Source: Kiloniellales bacterium | GTDB taxonomy: Bacteria > Pseudomonadota > Alphaproteobacteria > Kiloniellales > JAKSBE01 | Assembly: GCA_030066685.1 (NCBI GenBank) | Contig: JASJBF010000036.1 | Span: forward strand, 1-58,499 | Length of the DNA: 58,499 nucleotides | Direction: 5' to 3' | Shown: positions 25,322 through 33,951 of the stretch, in pieces | Layout of the letters: the number at the start of each line of letters is the position of its first letter | Position numbering within the stretch: the first letter of the stretch is position 1 | Notes under the pieces: generated by a model | Database searches by the model: none | What the model saw: only the letters and a program-made list of their open reading frames with translations | Told to the model about the DNA's origin: nothing | Position numbers and translations under genes: made by a program

Positions 25322-25494
25322 GACAAGCCTCCTGCTCCTCGCCTCTGACCGGCTATTTTGCGCCGGGTCCCGCGTAGCGACAACGCGGCCGCCTGCAGGC
25401 AGCGCCTGCGGAGCTGCCCGCAGGCAAGGCTTGCCCGCGCTTCGGCGGCGGGCTTCACTGGAGGGCGCCTGCACTTCCTGCCGGAGCCCGAAGC

Positions 25495-27105
25495 ATGAGC
25501 GAAGACGACAGCGACCGGATCACCTGCGCGCAGGCGGCCTTGAACGGGCTGGTCGATCACGGCGTCGACACGGTCTTCGGCATCCCGGGGATCCACACTC
25601 TCGATCTCTACCGCGGCCTGGGCCAGACGCCCCTGCGCCACGTCGCGGTGCGTCACGAGCAGGGCGCGGCCTTCATGGCCGACGGCTTCGCCCGGATCGC
25701 CGGACGGCCGGCGGGCTGCCTCCTGATCACGGGGCCCGGGCTGCTCAACGCCGCGACCGCGATCGGTCAGGCCTATTCCGACAGCGTGCCGATGATCGTC
25801 CTCGCGACGGTCAACGACCGGCGCGACCTCGGCCTCGGCCGCGGCGAGATCCACGAGCTGAAGGACCAGCGCCGCGCCCTCGAGGGCGTGGTCGACTCGG
25901 TGATCACGGTCCACGACCCGGGCGAGGTCGGCACCGCGCTCGACCTCAGCTTCGCCCGCATGGGGGCGAAGCGCCCGCGCCCGGCGGTCGTCGAGCTGCC
26001 CCTGGATGTGGCCGCCGCCGAGGTCGCGCCGCGCCGGGCCGCCGGCGGCACCATCGCGGCACAGGGACTGGCGCCGGATGCCGTGCAGGCCCTGGTCGCG
26101 CGGCTGCGCCTGGCCGAGCGGCCCTTCTTCATCCTCGGCGGCGGCGCGCGCGGCGCCGAGGCCGAGTTGCGCGCTCTAGTCGAGAAGCTCGGCGCCCCCG
26201 TGGTCACGACCGTGGCCGGCAAGGGCATCGTCTCCGAGGCGGGGCCGCTGGCGCTCGGCTCTTCGCTCGGCTCCGACGTAGCCAATCCGGTGATGAACGC
26301 GGCCGACCTGGTCCTCGCCCTGGGCACGGAGCTGGCCTACCTCGACCACTTCAACCGGCCGCTGGAGATCCGTCCCGACCTGGTCCGCATCGACCTGGAT
26401 CCTGACGTGCTGGTCCGCGACCATTCGGCCGTCCTGGCCCTGCTCGCCGATGCGCGCACCGCCGTCGCCCAGGTCCTGGACGCCATGGCAAAGGATCCGG
26501 TCCGGCCGCCCTGGCGCGGCGACATCGCCGCCTTGCGCGAGGGCCTGCGCGACGAGATGCGGGAACGGCGGCCGGCCTTCTGCGCCTACCTCGACGCCCT
26601 GCGCGCCGCCCTGAGCGAAGAGGCCGCGGTCTTCAGCGACATGACCCAGCTCGCCTATACCGGCAACCGCTACTTCGAGTGCCGGCGCGGCGGTACCTGG
26701 CTGCACCCGGTCGGTTTCGGCACCTTGGGCTACGCCCTGCCCGCGGCGATCGGCGGCAAGCTGGCGGCTCCGGAGCGCCAGGTGATCGCGCTGACCGGCG
26801 ACTACGGCCTCGGCTTCACCTTGCAGGAGCTGGGCACCGCGGTGGAGCAGCGGCTCGCCCTGCCGGTGGTGATCTGGAACAACCGCCTGCTCGGCGCCAT
26901 CGACTTCCACATGCGCCGCCAGGAGATCCCGCCCCAGGCGGTGACTTTGCAGCCGCCGGATTTCCGCGATCTCGCCAAGGCCTTCGGCTGCGACTACGAA
27001 TACCTGGATTCGCCGGACCCGCTGGGCGCCGCCCTGGACGCCGCCTTCAAAGCCGGCGCCCCGACCCTGATCGAAATCGAGGTCGACGGCAGCTACGAGA
27101 GCTGA
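25495..27105 (+). CDS. aruI: TPP enzyme, 5-guanidino-2-oxopentanoate decarboxylase (AruI-like)
   Basis: A 536-aa ThDP-dependent decarboxylase of the acetolactate-synthase fold. The catalytic Glu lies in AVRHEQGAAFMADGFARI, and the cofactor block is LTGDYGLGFTLQELGTAVEQ with VVIWNN (GDG...NN type). The middle FAD-like domain has AGKGIVSEAGPLALGSSLGS. Family-defining for AruI are GVDTVFGIPGIHTLDLYRGL, LITGPGLLNAATAIGQAYSD and RGEIHELKDQRRALEG. AruI removes CO2 from the 2-oxo acid of arginine in the arginine transaminase route, giving 4-guanidinobutanal. The next steps (AruH, dehydrogenase, guanidinobutyrase) are not in the window. Other close relatives act on branched or aromatic 2-oxo acids, so specificity is likely but unproven. 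Confidence 0.8.
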   Translation: MSEDDSDRITCAQAALNGLVDHGVDTVFGIPGIHTLDLYRGLGQTPLRHVAVRHEQGAAFMADGFARIAGRPAGCLLITGPGLLNAATAIGQAYSDSVPMIVLATVNDRRDLGLGRGEIHELKDQRRALEGVVDSVITVHDPGEVGTALDLSFARMGAKRPRPAVVELPLDVAAAEVAPRRAAGGTIAAQGLAPDAVQALVARLRLAERPFFILGGGARGAEAELRALVEKLGAPVVTTVAGKGIVSEAGPLALGSSLGSDVANPVMNAADLVLALGTELAYLDHFNRPLEIRPDLVRIDLDPDVLVRDHSAVLALLADARTAVAQVLDAMAKDPVRPPWRGDIAALREGLRDEMRERRPAFCAYLDALRAALSEEAAVFSDMTQLAYTGNRYFECRRGGTWLHPVGFGTLGYALPAAIGGKLAAPERQVIALTGDYGLGFTLQELGTAVEQRLALPVVIWNNRLLGAIDFHMRRQEIPPQAVTLQPPDFRDLAKAFGCDYEYLDSPDPLGAALDAAFKAGAPTLIEIEVDGSYES

Positions 27106-27121
27106 GCCGCTCCAGCCCGCC

Positions 27122-28738
27122 TCAGCGCAGCCAGACCTCGACGCGCCGGTTGAGCGCCCGGCCGCGCTCGGAATTGTTGCAGGCGACCGGCATGATCTCG
27201 CTGAAGCCCAGAACCTGGAGCTGGCGCCGTGACAGGTCCTGTCCGCTGACCGCCTGCAGGGCGGATCGGACGGTGCGCGCCCGGGCCAGCGACAGCCGCT
27301 GGTTCTCATCGAAGGGACCGGCCGAATCGGCGAATCCGACCAGGAGGACTTGGCGGCCGCGCGCGGTCTCGCGGTCCATTAGGCGGGCCAGGCGGCCGAT
27401 GTCCTGAAGGGCCTTGTTGTCCAGCTCGCTGGAGCCCGAGCGGAAGCGGAAGGTCGTCGACAGCCTCTCGGCGGTGCTCAGGGACGAGGTTGCGTTCCGC
27501 ATCATCTCCATGTTGAAGCTGTCCGAAGTCGCGCCCAGCGCCGCGGCCAGGCGATCGCCCTGCTGGCTGAACGGGAGCCGGTCCGCCGTCTGGTCGATGA
27601 AGCCGACGTCGACGATGATGTCCTGCGCGTCTTCGGAAAGGGCGTACTCCAAAAGCTGCTTGCCGTACGGCGCGGCCAGGTTCGGCGTGGTGTACAGGAA
27701 GAGGCGCCGGGACAGCGGATATTCCTCGGTCTTGACGGCGAAGGTCGAGGGCTTTTGAACGATGCCGCAGCCGCTGGCGATGGCCAGCGACTTCGCGTTG
27801 CGCTGATAGGCGATGCCGGTAAAGCCGATGCCCAGGGGATCGCCGGCGACGGCGTCGGAGAGCTCGGCGTTGGATTCGAAGCGGCGCGCCTCCCCGGAGA
27901 TCTTGCGCCTGGCCGGCTTAAGGACCAGCGAATTGAAGGTGTCGTAGGTGCCCGACTTGTCGTCCCGGGCATAGAGGTTGATCCGGCCCGGCGCCAGGCC
28001 GAGCTCGGCCCAGTCGGTGATCTCGCCGGCGAAGACCCGGGCGAGGTCGGCGCTCGCGATGCTGGTCAAGGGGTTCGCCGGGGCGACGATCACCAGCAGC
28101 CCGTCGAGCGCCAGGATGTGCTCGCGGCCGGGCGCCGACATGCCAAGGAAGCCGGCGAGGTCCATGAAGGTCAGCTCCTTCTCCTTGATCGGGCGCGACG
28201 ACATGCCGATCTGCGCCTCGCCCCTGGCCAGGGCCGGGAAGGAGGTGCCGGAGCCGTGCGAGCGCAGGTCGACGACGGAGAGCTTCTTGCCATCGCTCGC
28301 GAACAGCTCCATCCGGATCTCTTCCGGATTGTCGCCGACCCGCTTCACGACCTTGGCGCCGATGGTCTCGGCGTAGCCTTCGATCAGCGCCGGCATCAGC
28401 CGGGCGCCGATCGTGTTGGAGCCGTGGATTCCGAAGTCCGGCCCGGCGCTCAGGGCCGCCACCTGGGCCGGCGCCGCGCCCGGGCAGGCGCCGCCGACGC
28501 AATCGAACTTGTTGCGCGCGAGGCGCAGGGTGCCGAGGTTCTCCAAGGCGACGGTGTAGCTGTTCTCGTCGAAGCCGAGCAGTTCGCCGGTGAACACGAC
28601 CTGCGAACCGGTCATCTGCAGGGTGACCTCATCGGCGGCGGCGCGCGCTTGCAGGAGGAGCGCGGCGCCCAGGACCAGAGCCGTTCCGAGGATCATGCCG
28701 GACCGCGAGAGCGGCCGCCCAATTGCCCGAGCCATCAT
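27122..28738 (-). CDS. PstS-like phosphate-binding domain fused to OmpA peptidoglycan-binding domain
   Basis: A 538-aa exported protein. A signal peptide (MILGTALVLGAALLLQARAA) is followed by a small beta domain (VTLQMTGSQVVFTGELLGF to RNKFDCVGGACPG). A PstS-type binding domain follows (about aa 100-370): GIHGSNTIGARLMPALIEGY, VDLRSHGSGTSFPALARGEA, IGMSSRPIKEKEL, VFAGEITDWAELG, ARDDKSGTYDTFNSLVL and GDPLGIGFTGIAYQRN. An OmpA C-terminal domain (about aa 420-538) has TTFRFRSGSSELDNKALQDI, VLLVGFADSAGPFDENQRLS and NSERGRALNRRVEVWL. The fusion would hold a phosphate-type anion binder on the cell wall. It lies 37 bases downstream of the secreted-protein gene, and both lie behind a Pho box. No PstCAB is present. 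Confidence 0.85.
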   Translation of the reverse strand: MMARAIGRPLSRSGMILGTALVLGAALLLQARAAADEVTLQMTGSQVVFTGELLGFDENSYTVALENLGTLRLARNKFDCVGGACPGAAPAQVAALSAGPDFGIHGSNTIGARLMPALIEGYAETIGAKVVKRVGDNPEEIRMELFASDGKKLSVVDLRSHGSGTSFPALARGEAQIGMSSRPIKEKELTFMDLAGFLGMSAPGREHILALDGLLVIVAPANPLTSIASADLARVFAGEITDWAELGLAPGRINLYARDDKSGTYDTFNSLVLKPARRKISGEARRFESNAELSDAVAGDPLGIGFTGIAYQRNAKSLAIASGCGIVQKPSTFAVKTEEYPLSRRLFLYTTPNLAAPYGKQLLEYALSEDAQDIIVDVGFIDQTADRLPFSQQGDRLAAALGATSDSFNMEMMRNATSSLSTAERLSTTFRFRSGSSELDNKALQDIGRLARLMDRETARGRQVLLVGFADSAGPFDENQRLSLARARTVRSALQAVSGQDLSRRQLQVLGFSEIMPVACNNSERGRALNRRVEVWLR

Positions 28739-28775
28739 TTCCAGGGTCGTCCTTTTCAGTTGTCTTGAGTTGCCT

Positions 28776-29660
28776 TCAGTTGTCGATGAACAAATCCGGG
28801 ATCGCCTTGGTGCTGTAGCGCGCCTCTTCGCTGAGGGGCGCCCCGCAGGCCGCCGGCTGGAAGACGCCTTCCGTGCGGCTGAACTCGCCGCCGCGGGATA
28901 GCTTCAGAACAAGGAATTCGACTTCCGCCATGCGACCGCCGCCGCAGGTCTCGCCCTGCGGCATCGAGCCGCGGCTGGCATAGTCAAGCGCCAGGCGGAT
29001 GACGCCGCCGTTCTGACGCCGGTGGTGCCAGAAGGTATAGACCTCCAGGTGGCTGCCGAGGTTGCCGCCGTCGCTGACATGGCTGATGAAGCCCCGGCCC
29101 TGGCCTTCCTCGCGGGACAGGCGTCGCGAGTCCTCGGGCGACGATGGCGCCGCCGCCCAGACATGGCCCGGCTTGCCGAAGCCGGCCGCGTACTCGAAGG
29201 CATGGATGTCGAGGTTGACGTTGGCCGACCACAGGACGGAGACCTTGGACACCCGCGCCATGTCGCGGGCCACGGCGTTGCGGGAGAAGGTCGAGCCGTC
29301 CTCGAAACCGATCTGGACCGGACTGCCGTCCCCGGCGAAGCAGTCCAGGATGAAGTCGAGCCGCCCGCCGCTGTCGACCTTGCGCTGGAAGGGGACGCCG
29401 ACGTAGGTGAAGGTCACGGTCTGGCCGGCGCGGCAGGGATCGGCGATCGAGAAGCGGGTGCGGCCGCCGGCCATCGGCTGGGTCGTGATCGAGGGCTCGG
29501 CGCAGTCCGCAACCCGCGCCTGGGAGAGCTGCGCTCCATCGATCCCGGCGGAAGACGGAGCCACGAAGGAGCCCAGCGAAGCGGCGACGGCGACCGTCAC
29601 CGAAAAAGATCTGGCCAGCTTCGCCGGCAAGGAAACCCAAATTGGATTACGGCTTTTCAT
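28776..29660 (-). CDS. Secreted hypothetical protein, partner of the PstS-OmpA fusion
   Basis: A 294-aa protein with a signal peptide (KLARSFSVTVAVAASLGSFV, cleavage after PSSA). The mature part is all-beta in look: TQPMAGGRTRFSIADPCRAG, QTVTFTYVGVPFQRKVDSGG, LDFILDCFAGDGSPVQIGFE, then VLWSANVNLDIHAFEYAAGF and LGSHLEVYTFWHHRRQNGGV. The middle (LWSANVNLDIHAFE with GKPGHVWA) resembles the DUF2135/YfaP class of secreted beta-sandwich domains. Six cysteines suggest disulfides. It is the first gene of a two-gene unit with the PstS-OmpA fusion. The function is unknown; context points to the phosphate-starvation response or the cell surface. Confidence 0.75.
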   Translation of the reverse strand: MKSRNPIWVSLPAKLARSFSVTVAVAASLGSFVAPSSAGIDGAQLSQARVADCAEPSITTQPMAGGRTRFSIADPCRAGQTVTFTYVGVPFQRKVDSGGRLDFILDCFAGDGSPVQIGFEDGSTFSRNAVARDMARVSKVSVLWSANVNLDIHAFEYAAGFGKPGHVWAAAPSSPEDSRRLSREEGQGRGFISHVSDGGNLGSHLEVYTFWHHRRQNGGVIRLALDYASRGSMPQGETCGGGRMAEVEFLVLKLSRGGEFSRTEGVFQPAACGAPLSEEARYSTKAIPDLFIDN

Positions 29661-30140
29661 TCAACCTTCAGTCGCGCCGGCCCCAAGTCTCCCGCGCGCA
29701 AACACGTGCTCGTTCCGGCACAACCTGACAGAGAGGAATTCAGCAAAACCCTGCGCTTCGGCGCGACCGAGCGCGTTCCTGCGATCCTCACGGCCCTTCG
29801 GACCTCCCTACTCGATAGTCTGTCCATCGGCGGGCCCGCCCCTCCAGCAGGCTGCCGGAGCTAGAACCAACTTCCCGGACTCGGCTTTGGCGAAAGTAGA
29901 GTAGGCACAACCGCAGAAACTCAGGTTCCTTGCTCATGAAATGGCGCTTTTCCAGCCAGGCGCGAAGGCTCGCGACCTGACGAGGACTTACAAGCTACCA
30001 CCTGCACTTGTACTGCAGTTCGATGACACTTTTATGACAGGATGGGAGCGAAACGCTCGTTGAACCGCGCCGCGACGGGCCTTTCGGGCGGGAGCCCGTA
30101 GCATCGGTCGCCGCGCCGGCTGCCGCCTCGGGCCTTCGCG
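29661..30140. other. Intergenic region holding a Pho box
   Basis: About 480 bases between the secreted-protein gene and the cupin gene, both on the minus strand. Apart from the Pho box (30024-30042) and a possible hairpin ACGGGC/GCCCGT near 30073-30098, no gene is visible. The 360-base distance from box to gene implies a long leader. Confidence 0.6.
30024..30042 (-). promoter_or_regulatory. Pho box (PhoB-binding site)
   Basis: Minus-strand CTGTCATAAAAGTGTCATC: two direct 7-bp repeats (CTGTCAT and GTGTCAT) spaced by four A residues, 13 of 14 matching the CTGTCAT repeat of known Pho boxes. Nine bases downstream is TACAAG, a fair -10 element at the right distance for a PhoB-dependent promoter. 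It points to the secreted protein and the PstS-OmpA fusion. Confidence 0.75.
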
Positions 30141-30536
30141 CTAGAGGGGCCGGTGGCGGGTGCCGTCGCCCCAGGTCACGAAGATCATTCGCCCCGGCTC
30201 ACGGACCCGGAGCCGATGCCAGGCGCCGCGCGGTACCACCAGGGCCTGGCCGGCGCCGAGCGAGACGGCCGATCGGCCTTCGGCCTGCTCCAGCAGGACC
30301 TCGAAGCGGCCGGAGTGACAGAACAGCAGCTCTTCGCCGGCCGAGTGCATCTCCCAGTGCGCCATGTCCTCGGTCAGGTCGAAGGCCGTGACCAGGCGGC
30401 CCTCGTAGCGGCTCTCGCCGGCCAGGAGCCGGCGCCAGAATTCCGCGCCGCCCTCGACGGCGACCGCGGCGCCGCCCTCCCGCAGGTGGAGGTAGCGATC
30501 GCGCAGGTCGAGGGCCTGCGGCTTCGGATCAGGCAT
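30141..30536 (-). CDS. Cupin-domain protein
   Basis: A 131-aa single-domain cupin. Motif 1 is AHWEMHSAGEELLFCHSGRF (H-x6-E type metal site) and motif 2 is LGAGQALVVPRGAWHRL with its His. The size and lack of extra domains fit small RmlC-like metal proteins that bind or isomerise small molecules or regulate. The start ATG 30536 overlaps the stop of the aminotransferase by eight bases, so translation is coupled and the two act together. A role in processing the aminotransferase product or substrate is likely but the molecule is unknown. Confidence 0.82.
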   Translation of the reverse strand: MPDPKPQALDLRDRYLHLREGGAAVAVEGGAEFWRRLLAGESRYEGRLVTAFDLTEDMAHWEMHSAGEELLFCHSGRFEVLLEQAEGRSAVSLGAGQALVVPRGAWHRLRVREPGRMIFVTWGDGTRHRPL

Positions 30537-31710
30537 CGGCGGCCGCCAGATGCTCGACCGCAGCGCGCAGGCCGCCGTCGCCGTGGGGAATGGACCGCCG
30601 GATCAGGGCGGTCTCCACCGCCGCCAGGCAGCCCAGGACCATCGGCGCGTTGAGGCAGCCCAGGTGGCCGATCCGGAAGGCCCGGCCCTCCATCGTGCCG
30701 AGGCCGCCGCCCAGGGCGGCGTCGTGAGCGTCGCGGACATAATCGCGGAAGTCCTGGCCGTCCACCCCCTCCGGCGTGAGGACCGTGGTCACCGAGACCG
30801 AGCGCTCGGCCGGCTCGACGGCGTTGAAGGCCAACGCGCCGGCGCTCTCCCAGGCCGCGACCGCGGCCTGCACCACCCCGGCCAGGCGGGCATGGCGCGC
30901 GATCACCGCCTCCAGGCCTTCCTCGGCCAGGATGTCCAGGGCCTCGCGGAGGCCAAAGAGCGCGTGCTCGGGCGCGGTCCCGCAGAAGCGCCGGTACATC
31001 TCGCGCTCCGAGCGGATCCGCCAGTCCCAGTAGTAGCGGTGCCCGGACCGGGCCGCGGCCAGCTCGACGGCCCGCCGGTTCACCGCGACGGCGGCCAGGC
31101 CCGGCGGCCCCATCAGGGCCTTCTGGGAGGCGCCGATCGCGACGTCGACCCCCCAGTCGTCCATGGCGAAGGGCGCCGCGGCCAGAGAGGCGATGACGTC
31201 GACCACGAGCAACGCCGGATGGCCGGCCGCGTCGATCGCGGCGCGCAGCGCCTGGATGTCCGAGGTGATGCCCGTCGCAGTGTCGGTCTGGACCGCCAAC
31301 ACCGCCTTGATCCGCCCGGCCTCGTCCCGGCGCAGGGCATCTTCCACCACCTGGGGGTCGAGGGCGCGGCGCCGGTCGCCGGAGGGACTCAGCACCTCCA
31401 GGCCGAAGGCCCGGGCATGGCCGCCCCAGCTCTGCGAAAAGTGGCCCACGTCCGGCAGCAGTACGCAGTCGCCGGGCTCGAAGAGGTTGCTGAGGGCGGC
31501 CTCCCAGCCGCCGTGTCCGTTGCTCGCATAAAGGAAGACCTCGCCGCCCGTGCGGAACACCCCCTTCAGGTCGCGGAAGCAGGAGTCCGCCAGATCGAGG
31601 AAGCGGGGATCCGAGAGGTCGTAGGGCTGGCGGTGCATGGCGTTGAGCACCCGGTCCGGGATGTGGGTCGGGCCGGGCGTATGCAGGAATTCACGTGCCG
31701 AAGCGCTCAA
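30529..31710 (-). CDS. Class V aminotransferase (serine/alanine-glyoxylate type)
   Basis: Read from TTG 31710, which has AGGAGA seven bases upstream and gives 393 aa, the normal family length; the frame is open to 31776 but without a better start. The PLP enzyme shows FLHTPGPTHIPDRVLNAMHR, FLYASNGHGGWEAALSNLFE, AVLAVQTDTATGITSDIQAL, the PLP-binding VVDVIASLAAAPFAMDDWGV with the Lys in VAIGASQKALMGPPGLAAVA, and late GRAFRIGHLGCLNAPMVLGC. Relatives transfer the amino group between serine, alanine or phosphonopyruvate-type compounds and glyoxylate. Which is used here cannot be told. The next gene, a cupin, is translationally coupled. Confidence 0.88.
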   Translation of the reverse strand: MSASAREFLHTPGPTHIPDRVLNAMHRQPYDLSDPRFLDLADSCFRDLKGVFRTGGEVFLYASNGHGGWEAALSNLFEPGDCVLLPDVGHFSQSWGGHARAFGLEVLSPSGDRRRALDPQVVEDALRRDEAGRIKAVLAVQTDTATGITSDIQALRAAIDAAGHPALLVVDVIASLAAAPFAMDDWGVDVAIGASQKALMGPPGLAAVAVNRRAVELAAARSGHRYYWDWRIRSEREMYRRFCGTAPEHALFGLREALDILAEEGLEAVIARHARLAGVVQAAVAAWESAGALAFNAVEPAERSVSVTTVLTPEGVDGQDFRDYVRDAHDAALGGGLGTMEGRAFRIGHLGCLNAPMVLGCLAAVETALIRRSIPHGDGGLRAAVEHLAAADA

Positions 31711-31839
31711 AGTCTCTCCTGACCTTTGTCGTCCTTGTCCGGCCCCCTGTTTAGCAGGCGGGCCGAAGCCTGGCATCCCTCTCCTACCGCTCCGGCGCGG
31801 GGCCCTGATGGCACGGCTCCATGCTGTAGCCCATGACCT

Positions 31840-31915
31840 GCAAAAGGGAATAAATTCAATGTATTGGTTGGGGTTATGTGAAATTCATTACATATTAATT
31901 CGTGTTTCCTACAAG
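31840..31915 (+). promoter_or_regulatory. AT-rich promoter region of the peroxidase operon
   Basis: A sharp AT-rich island in GC-rich DNA, with TTGGTT near 31864 and TACATA near 31889 as imperfect -35 and -10 elements (spacing 19). The whole gap 31711-31995 holds no gene. The composition is the main evidence; the hexamers are weak. Confidence 0.35.
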
Positions 31916-31995
31916 AGAGCCTGTTTTTGACTTTGGAATTCCAACGAAGCCCTCCCGATTAGTACGCGCGGGCCAGTCAACAACGGGAAGTCGAA

Positions 31996-33009
31996 ATGAT
32001 GAACAGGAAGACTCTGAGTCTTGTCCTGCCGGTGGCGGCCGGATTGGCGCTCGGCGGACTCACCCTGACGCCGCTTCCCGGCGTCGCCCAGACGGCCAAC
32101 CAGCAGGCCCTAGCGGTCAGAAGCTCGCCGATCCAGCCCCTGAGCCAGCAGCTGCAGCTGAACCGGGAAAAGGTGGTCCTGGGCGAGAAGCTGTTCTTCG
32201 ACCCCCGCCTGTCCCGGGACAATACGATCTCCTGCGCCAGCTGCCACGACATCGCGGCCGGCGGCGCGGATGCGATCGACTTCTCGGTGGGCATCGGGGG
32301 GGCGCGGACCACGGTCAACTCGCCGACCGTGCTCAACAGCGGCCTGAACTTCGCCCAGTTCTGGGACGGCCGCGCCGAGACGCTGGAAGAGCAGATCGAC
32401 GGCCCGGTGCACCATCCGGGCGAGATGGGCTCGAACTGGCAAGAGGTCCTGAGCAAGCTGCGGACCGTGCCCGAGTACGTCGCTGCCTTCGACCGCATCT
32501 ATCCCGGCGGCATGCAGATCCAGAACGTCAAGGACGCGATCGCGACCTACGAGCGCTCGCTGATCACGCCGAATGCCCGCTTCGACCGCTACCTCAACGG
32601 CGACAACGCGGCGATCAACGAGGAGGAGCGGGCCGGCTACGAGCTCTTCTCCTCGCTGGGCTGCGTCTCCTGCCACCAGGGCCGTGGCGTCGGCGGTAAC
32701 ATGTTCCAGCGCTTCGGCGTGGTCGGGAACTACTTCAAGGACCGGGGCAACATCACCCAGGCCGATTACGGCCGCTACAACGTCACCGGCGACGACGACG
32801 ACCTGCACGTCTTCAAGGTGCCGTCCCTGCGCAACGTCGAGCTGACCGCCCCCTATCTGCACGACGGTTCCGCCGAGACCCTGGAGGCCGTGGTCCAGAT
32901 CATGGCCCGCTACCAGATCGGCCAGGAGCTCCAGGATCGGGAGGTCAGTCAGATCGTGGCCTTCCTGAAGACTCTCACCGGCGAATTGGAGGCCCAAGGC
33001 AATGAGTAA
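31996..33009 (+). CDS. Dihaem cytochrome c peroxidase (CcpA/MauG family)
   Basis: A 337-aa periplasmic protein with signal peptide (LVLPVAAGLALGGLTLTPLP, cut near GVAQ). Two haem sites are present: TISCASCHDIAAGG (N-terminal, peroxidatic or low-potential) and SLGCVSCHQGRGVGGNMFQR (C-terminal). Other family marks are LGEKLFFDPRLSRDN, SPTVLNSGLNFAQFWDGRAE, GPVHHPGEMG, VKDAIATYERSLI, KVPSLRNVELTAPYLHDGSA and a C-terminal KTLTGELEAQ. These proteins reduce H2O2 or, as MauG-like members, oxidise protein side chains. Its end overlaps the DAHL-protein start by eight bases, so they are translationally coupled. That odd partner makes a modifying or signalling role worth considering. Confidence 0.92.
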   Translation: MMNRKTLSLVLPVAAGLALGGLTLTPLPGVAQTANQQALAVRSSPIQPLSQQLQLNREKVVLGEKLFFDPRLSRDNTISCASCHDIAAGGADAIDFSVGIGGARTTVNSPTVLNSGLNFAQFWDGRAETLEEQIDGPVHHPGEMGSNWQEVLSKLRTVPEYVAAFDRIYPGGMQIQNVKDAIATYERSLITPNARFDRYLNGDNAAINEEERAGYELFSSLGCVSCHQGRGVGGNMFQRFGVVGNYFKDRGNITQADYGRYNVTGDDDDLHVFKVPSLRNVELTAPYLHDGSAETLEAVVQIMARYQIGQELQDREVSQIVAFLKTLTGELEAQGNE

Positions 33010-33913
33010 GCTCCGTCTCTTCCACGGCGTCGCCATCTTGGCGGCGGCCGGCGCAGCCGGCTTCTTCCTTTCCCAGAGCCAGTGGCTCGGCGCCAGCGCC
33101 GAATCCGAGACCCTGACGCAGCTGCAGCAGCTCAAGCAGTACGACGCCGCGCTCAACCAGGAGGCCCTCAAGGTCCGCTCCGGCCTGGTGCAGCACTACG
33201 ATCCCCTGGTCCAGGCCACCTACCGGGTCGCCGACGTGGTGATCGCGCTGCAGAACACCGAGACCGGAATCGTCGGCAAGGGCAACCGCGACATCGACCA
33301 GCTGGTCAAGCAGTACGCGCAGCTCTACGAGAAGCGGGTGACCATCACCGAGCGCTTCAAGGCCCGCAACTCGACCCTGCGGAACTCGCTGTTCTACTTC
33401 CCGACCGCGGCCACCTTGTTCATCAAGCGCGCCCAGGAGAACAAGGCCCCGCAGGCCATGATCGTCACCACCGAGCAGATGCTGCGCGACCTTCTGAGCT
33501 TCTACGTCAACGGCAACCCCGACATGCACGACCGGGTCCAGAAGGGCCTCCACGAGCTGAGCCGTCTGTCGGACGAGGCGCCCGAGGCGATGGAGCGGGA
33601 GATCACCGGCCTGATGAAGCACGCCAGCATCGTCCTGCGCCACAAGAAGCAGGTCGACGACATGCTGGTCCAGATCACCTCGCCGGAGAGCCTCTCGGTC
33701 CTGGACTCGCTCGTTCACGTCTACCAGGAGCAGCTCAATTCCGGCCAGAGCAGCCTGGAGCTGTATCGCGGCGGCTTCTATGTCAGCGTGACCGCCCTGA
33801 TCTGCTACCTGATCTTCCTGATCGCCGGGATCCTGCGCCGCGATTCCGGTGACCGGGGCGACGCCGCGCGGATCGCCGGCCGGCCGGTCCTTGCATCCGA
33901 CCGGGCGGCTTGA
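33002..33913 (+). CDS. DAHL-domain membrane protein without a kinase
   Basis: A 303-aa protein with two membrane helices: N-terminal (GVAILAAAGAAGFFLSQSQW) and C-terminal (GGFYVSVTALICYLIFLIAG, about aa 258-279). About 230 periplasmic, almost fully helical residues lie between them: YDAALNQEALKVRSGLVQHY, DPLVQATYRVADVVIALQNT, then TITERFKARNSTLRNSLFYF with PTAATLFIK, a DAHL (double all-helical ligand-binding) signature. DAHL domains usually form the sensor of histidine kinases; here only 25 residues follow the last helix and no kinase domain is present. It is coupled to the peroxidase before it and leads to the FGE-fold gene after it. It may be a scaffold or ligand-sensing partner. The function is unproven. 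Confidence 0.8.
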   Translation: MSKLRLFHGVAILAAAGAAGFFLSQSQWLGASAESETLTQLQQLKQYDAALNQEALKVRSGLVQHYDPLVQATYRVADVVIALQNTETGIVGKGNRDIDQLVKQYAQLYEKRVTITERFKARNSTLRNSLFYFPTAATLFIKRAQENKAPQAMIVTTEQMLRDLLSFYVNGNPDMHDRVQKGLHELSRLSDEAPEAMEREITGLMKHASIVLRHKKQVDDMLVQITSPESLSVLDSLVHVYQEQLNSGQSSLELYRGGFYVSVTALICYLIFLIAGILRRDSGDRGDAARIAGRPVLASDRAA

Positions 33914-33951
33914 CCCGGTCCCGACGGGAACTATCCGGGAGGAGCCTTGCA

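Noticed and set aside
25242-26405. 387-codon plus-strand frame across the start of the AruI-like gene
   Set aside because: It is a GC-rich alternate frame; the AruI-like frame has all the enzyme motifs.
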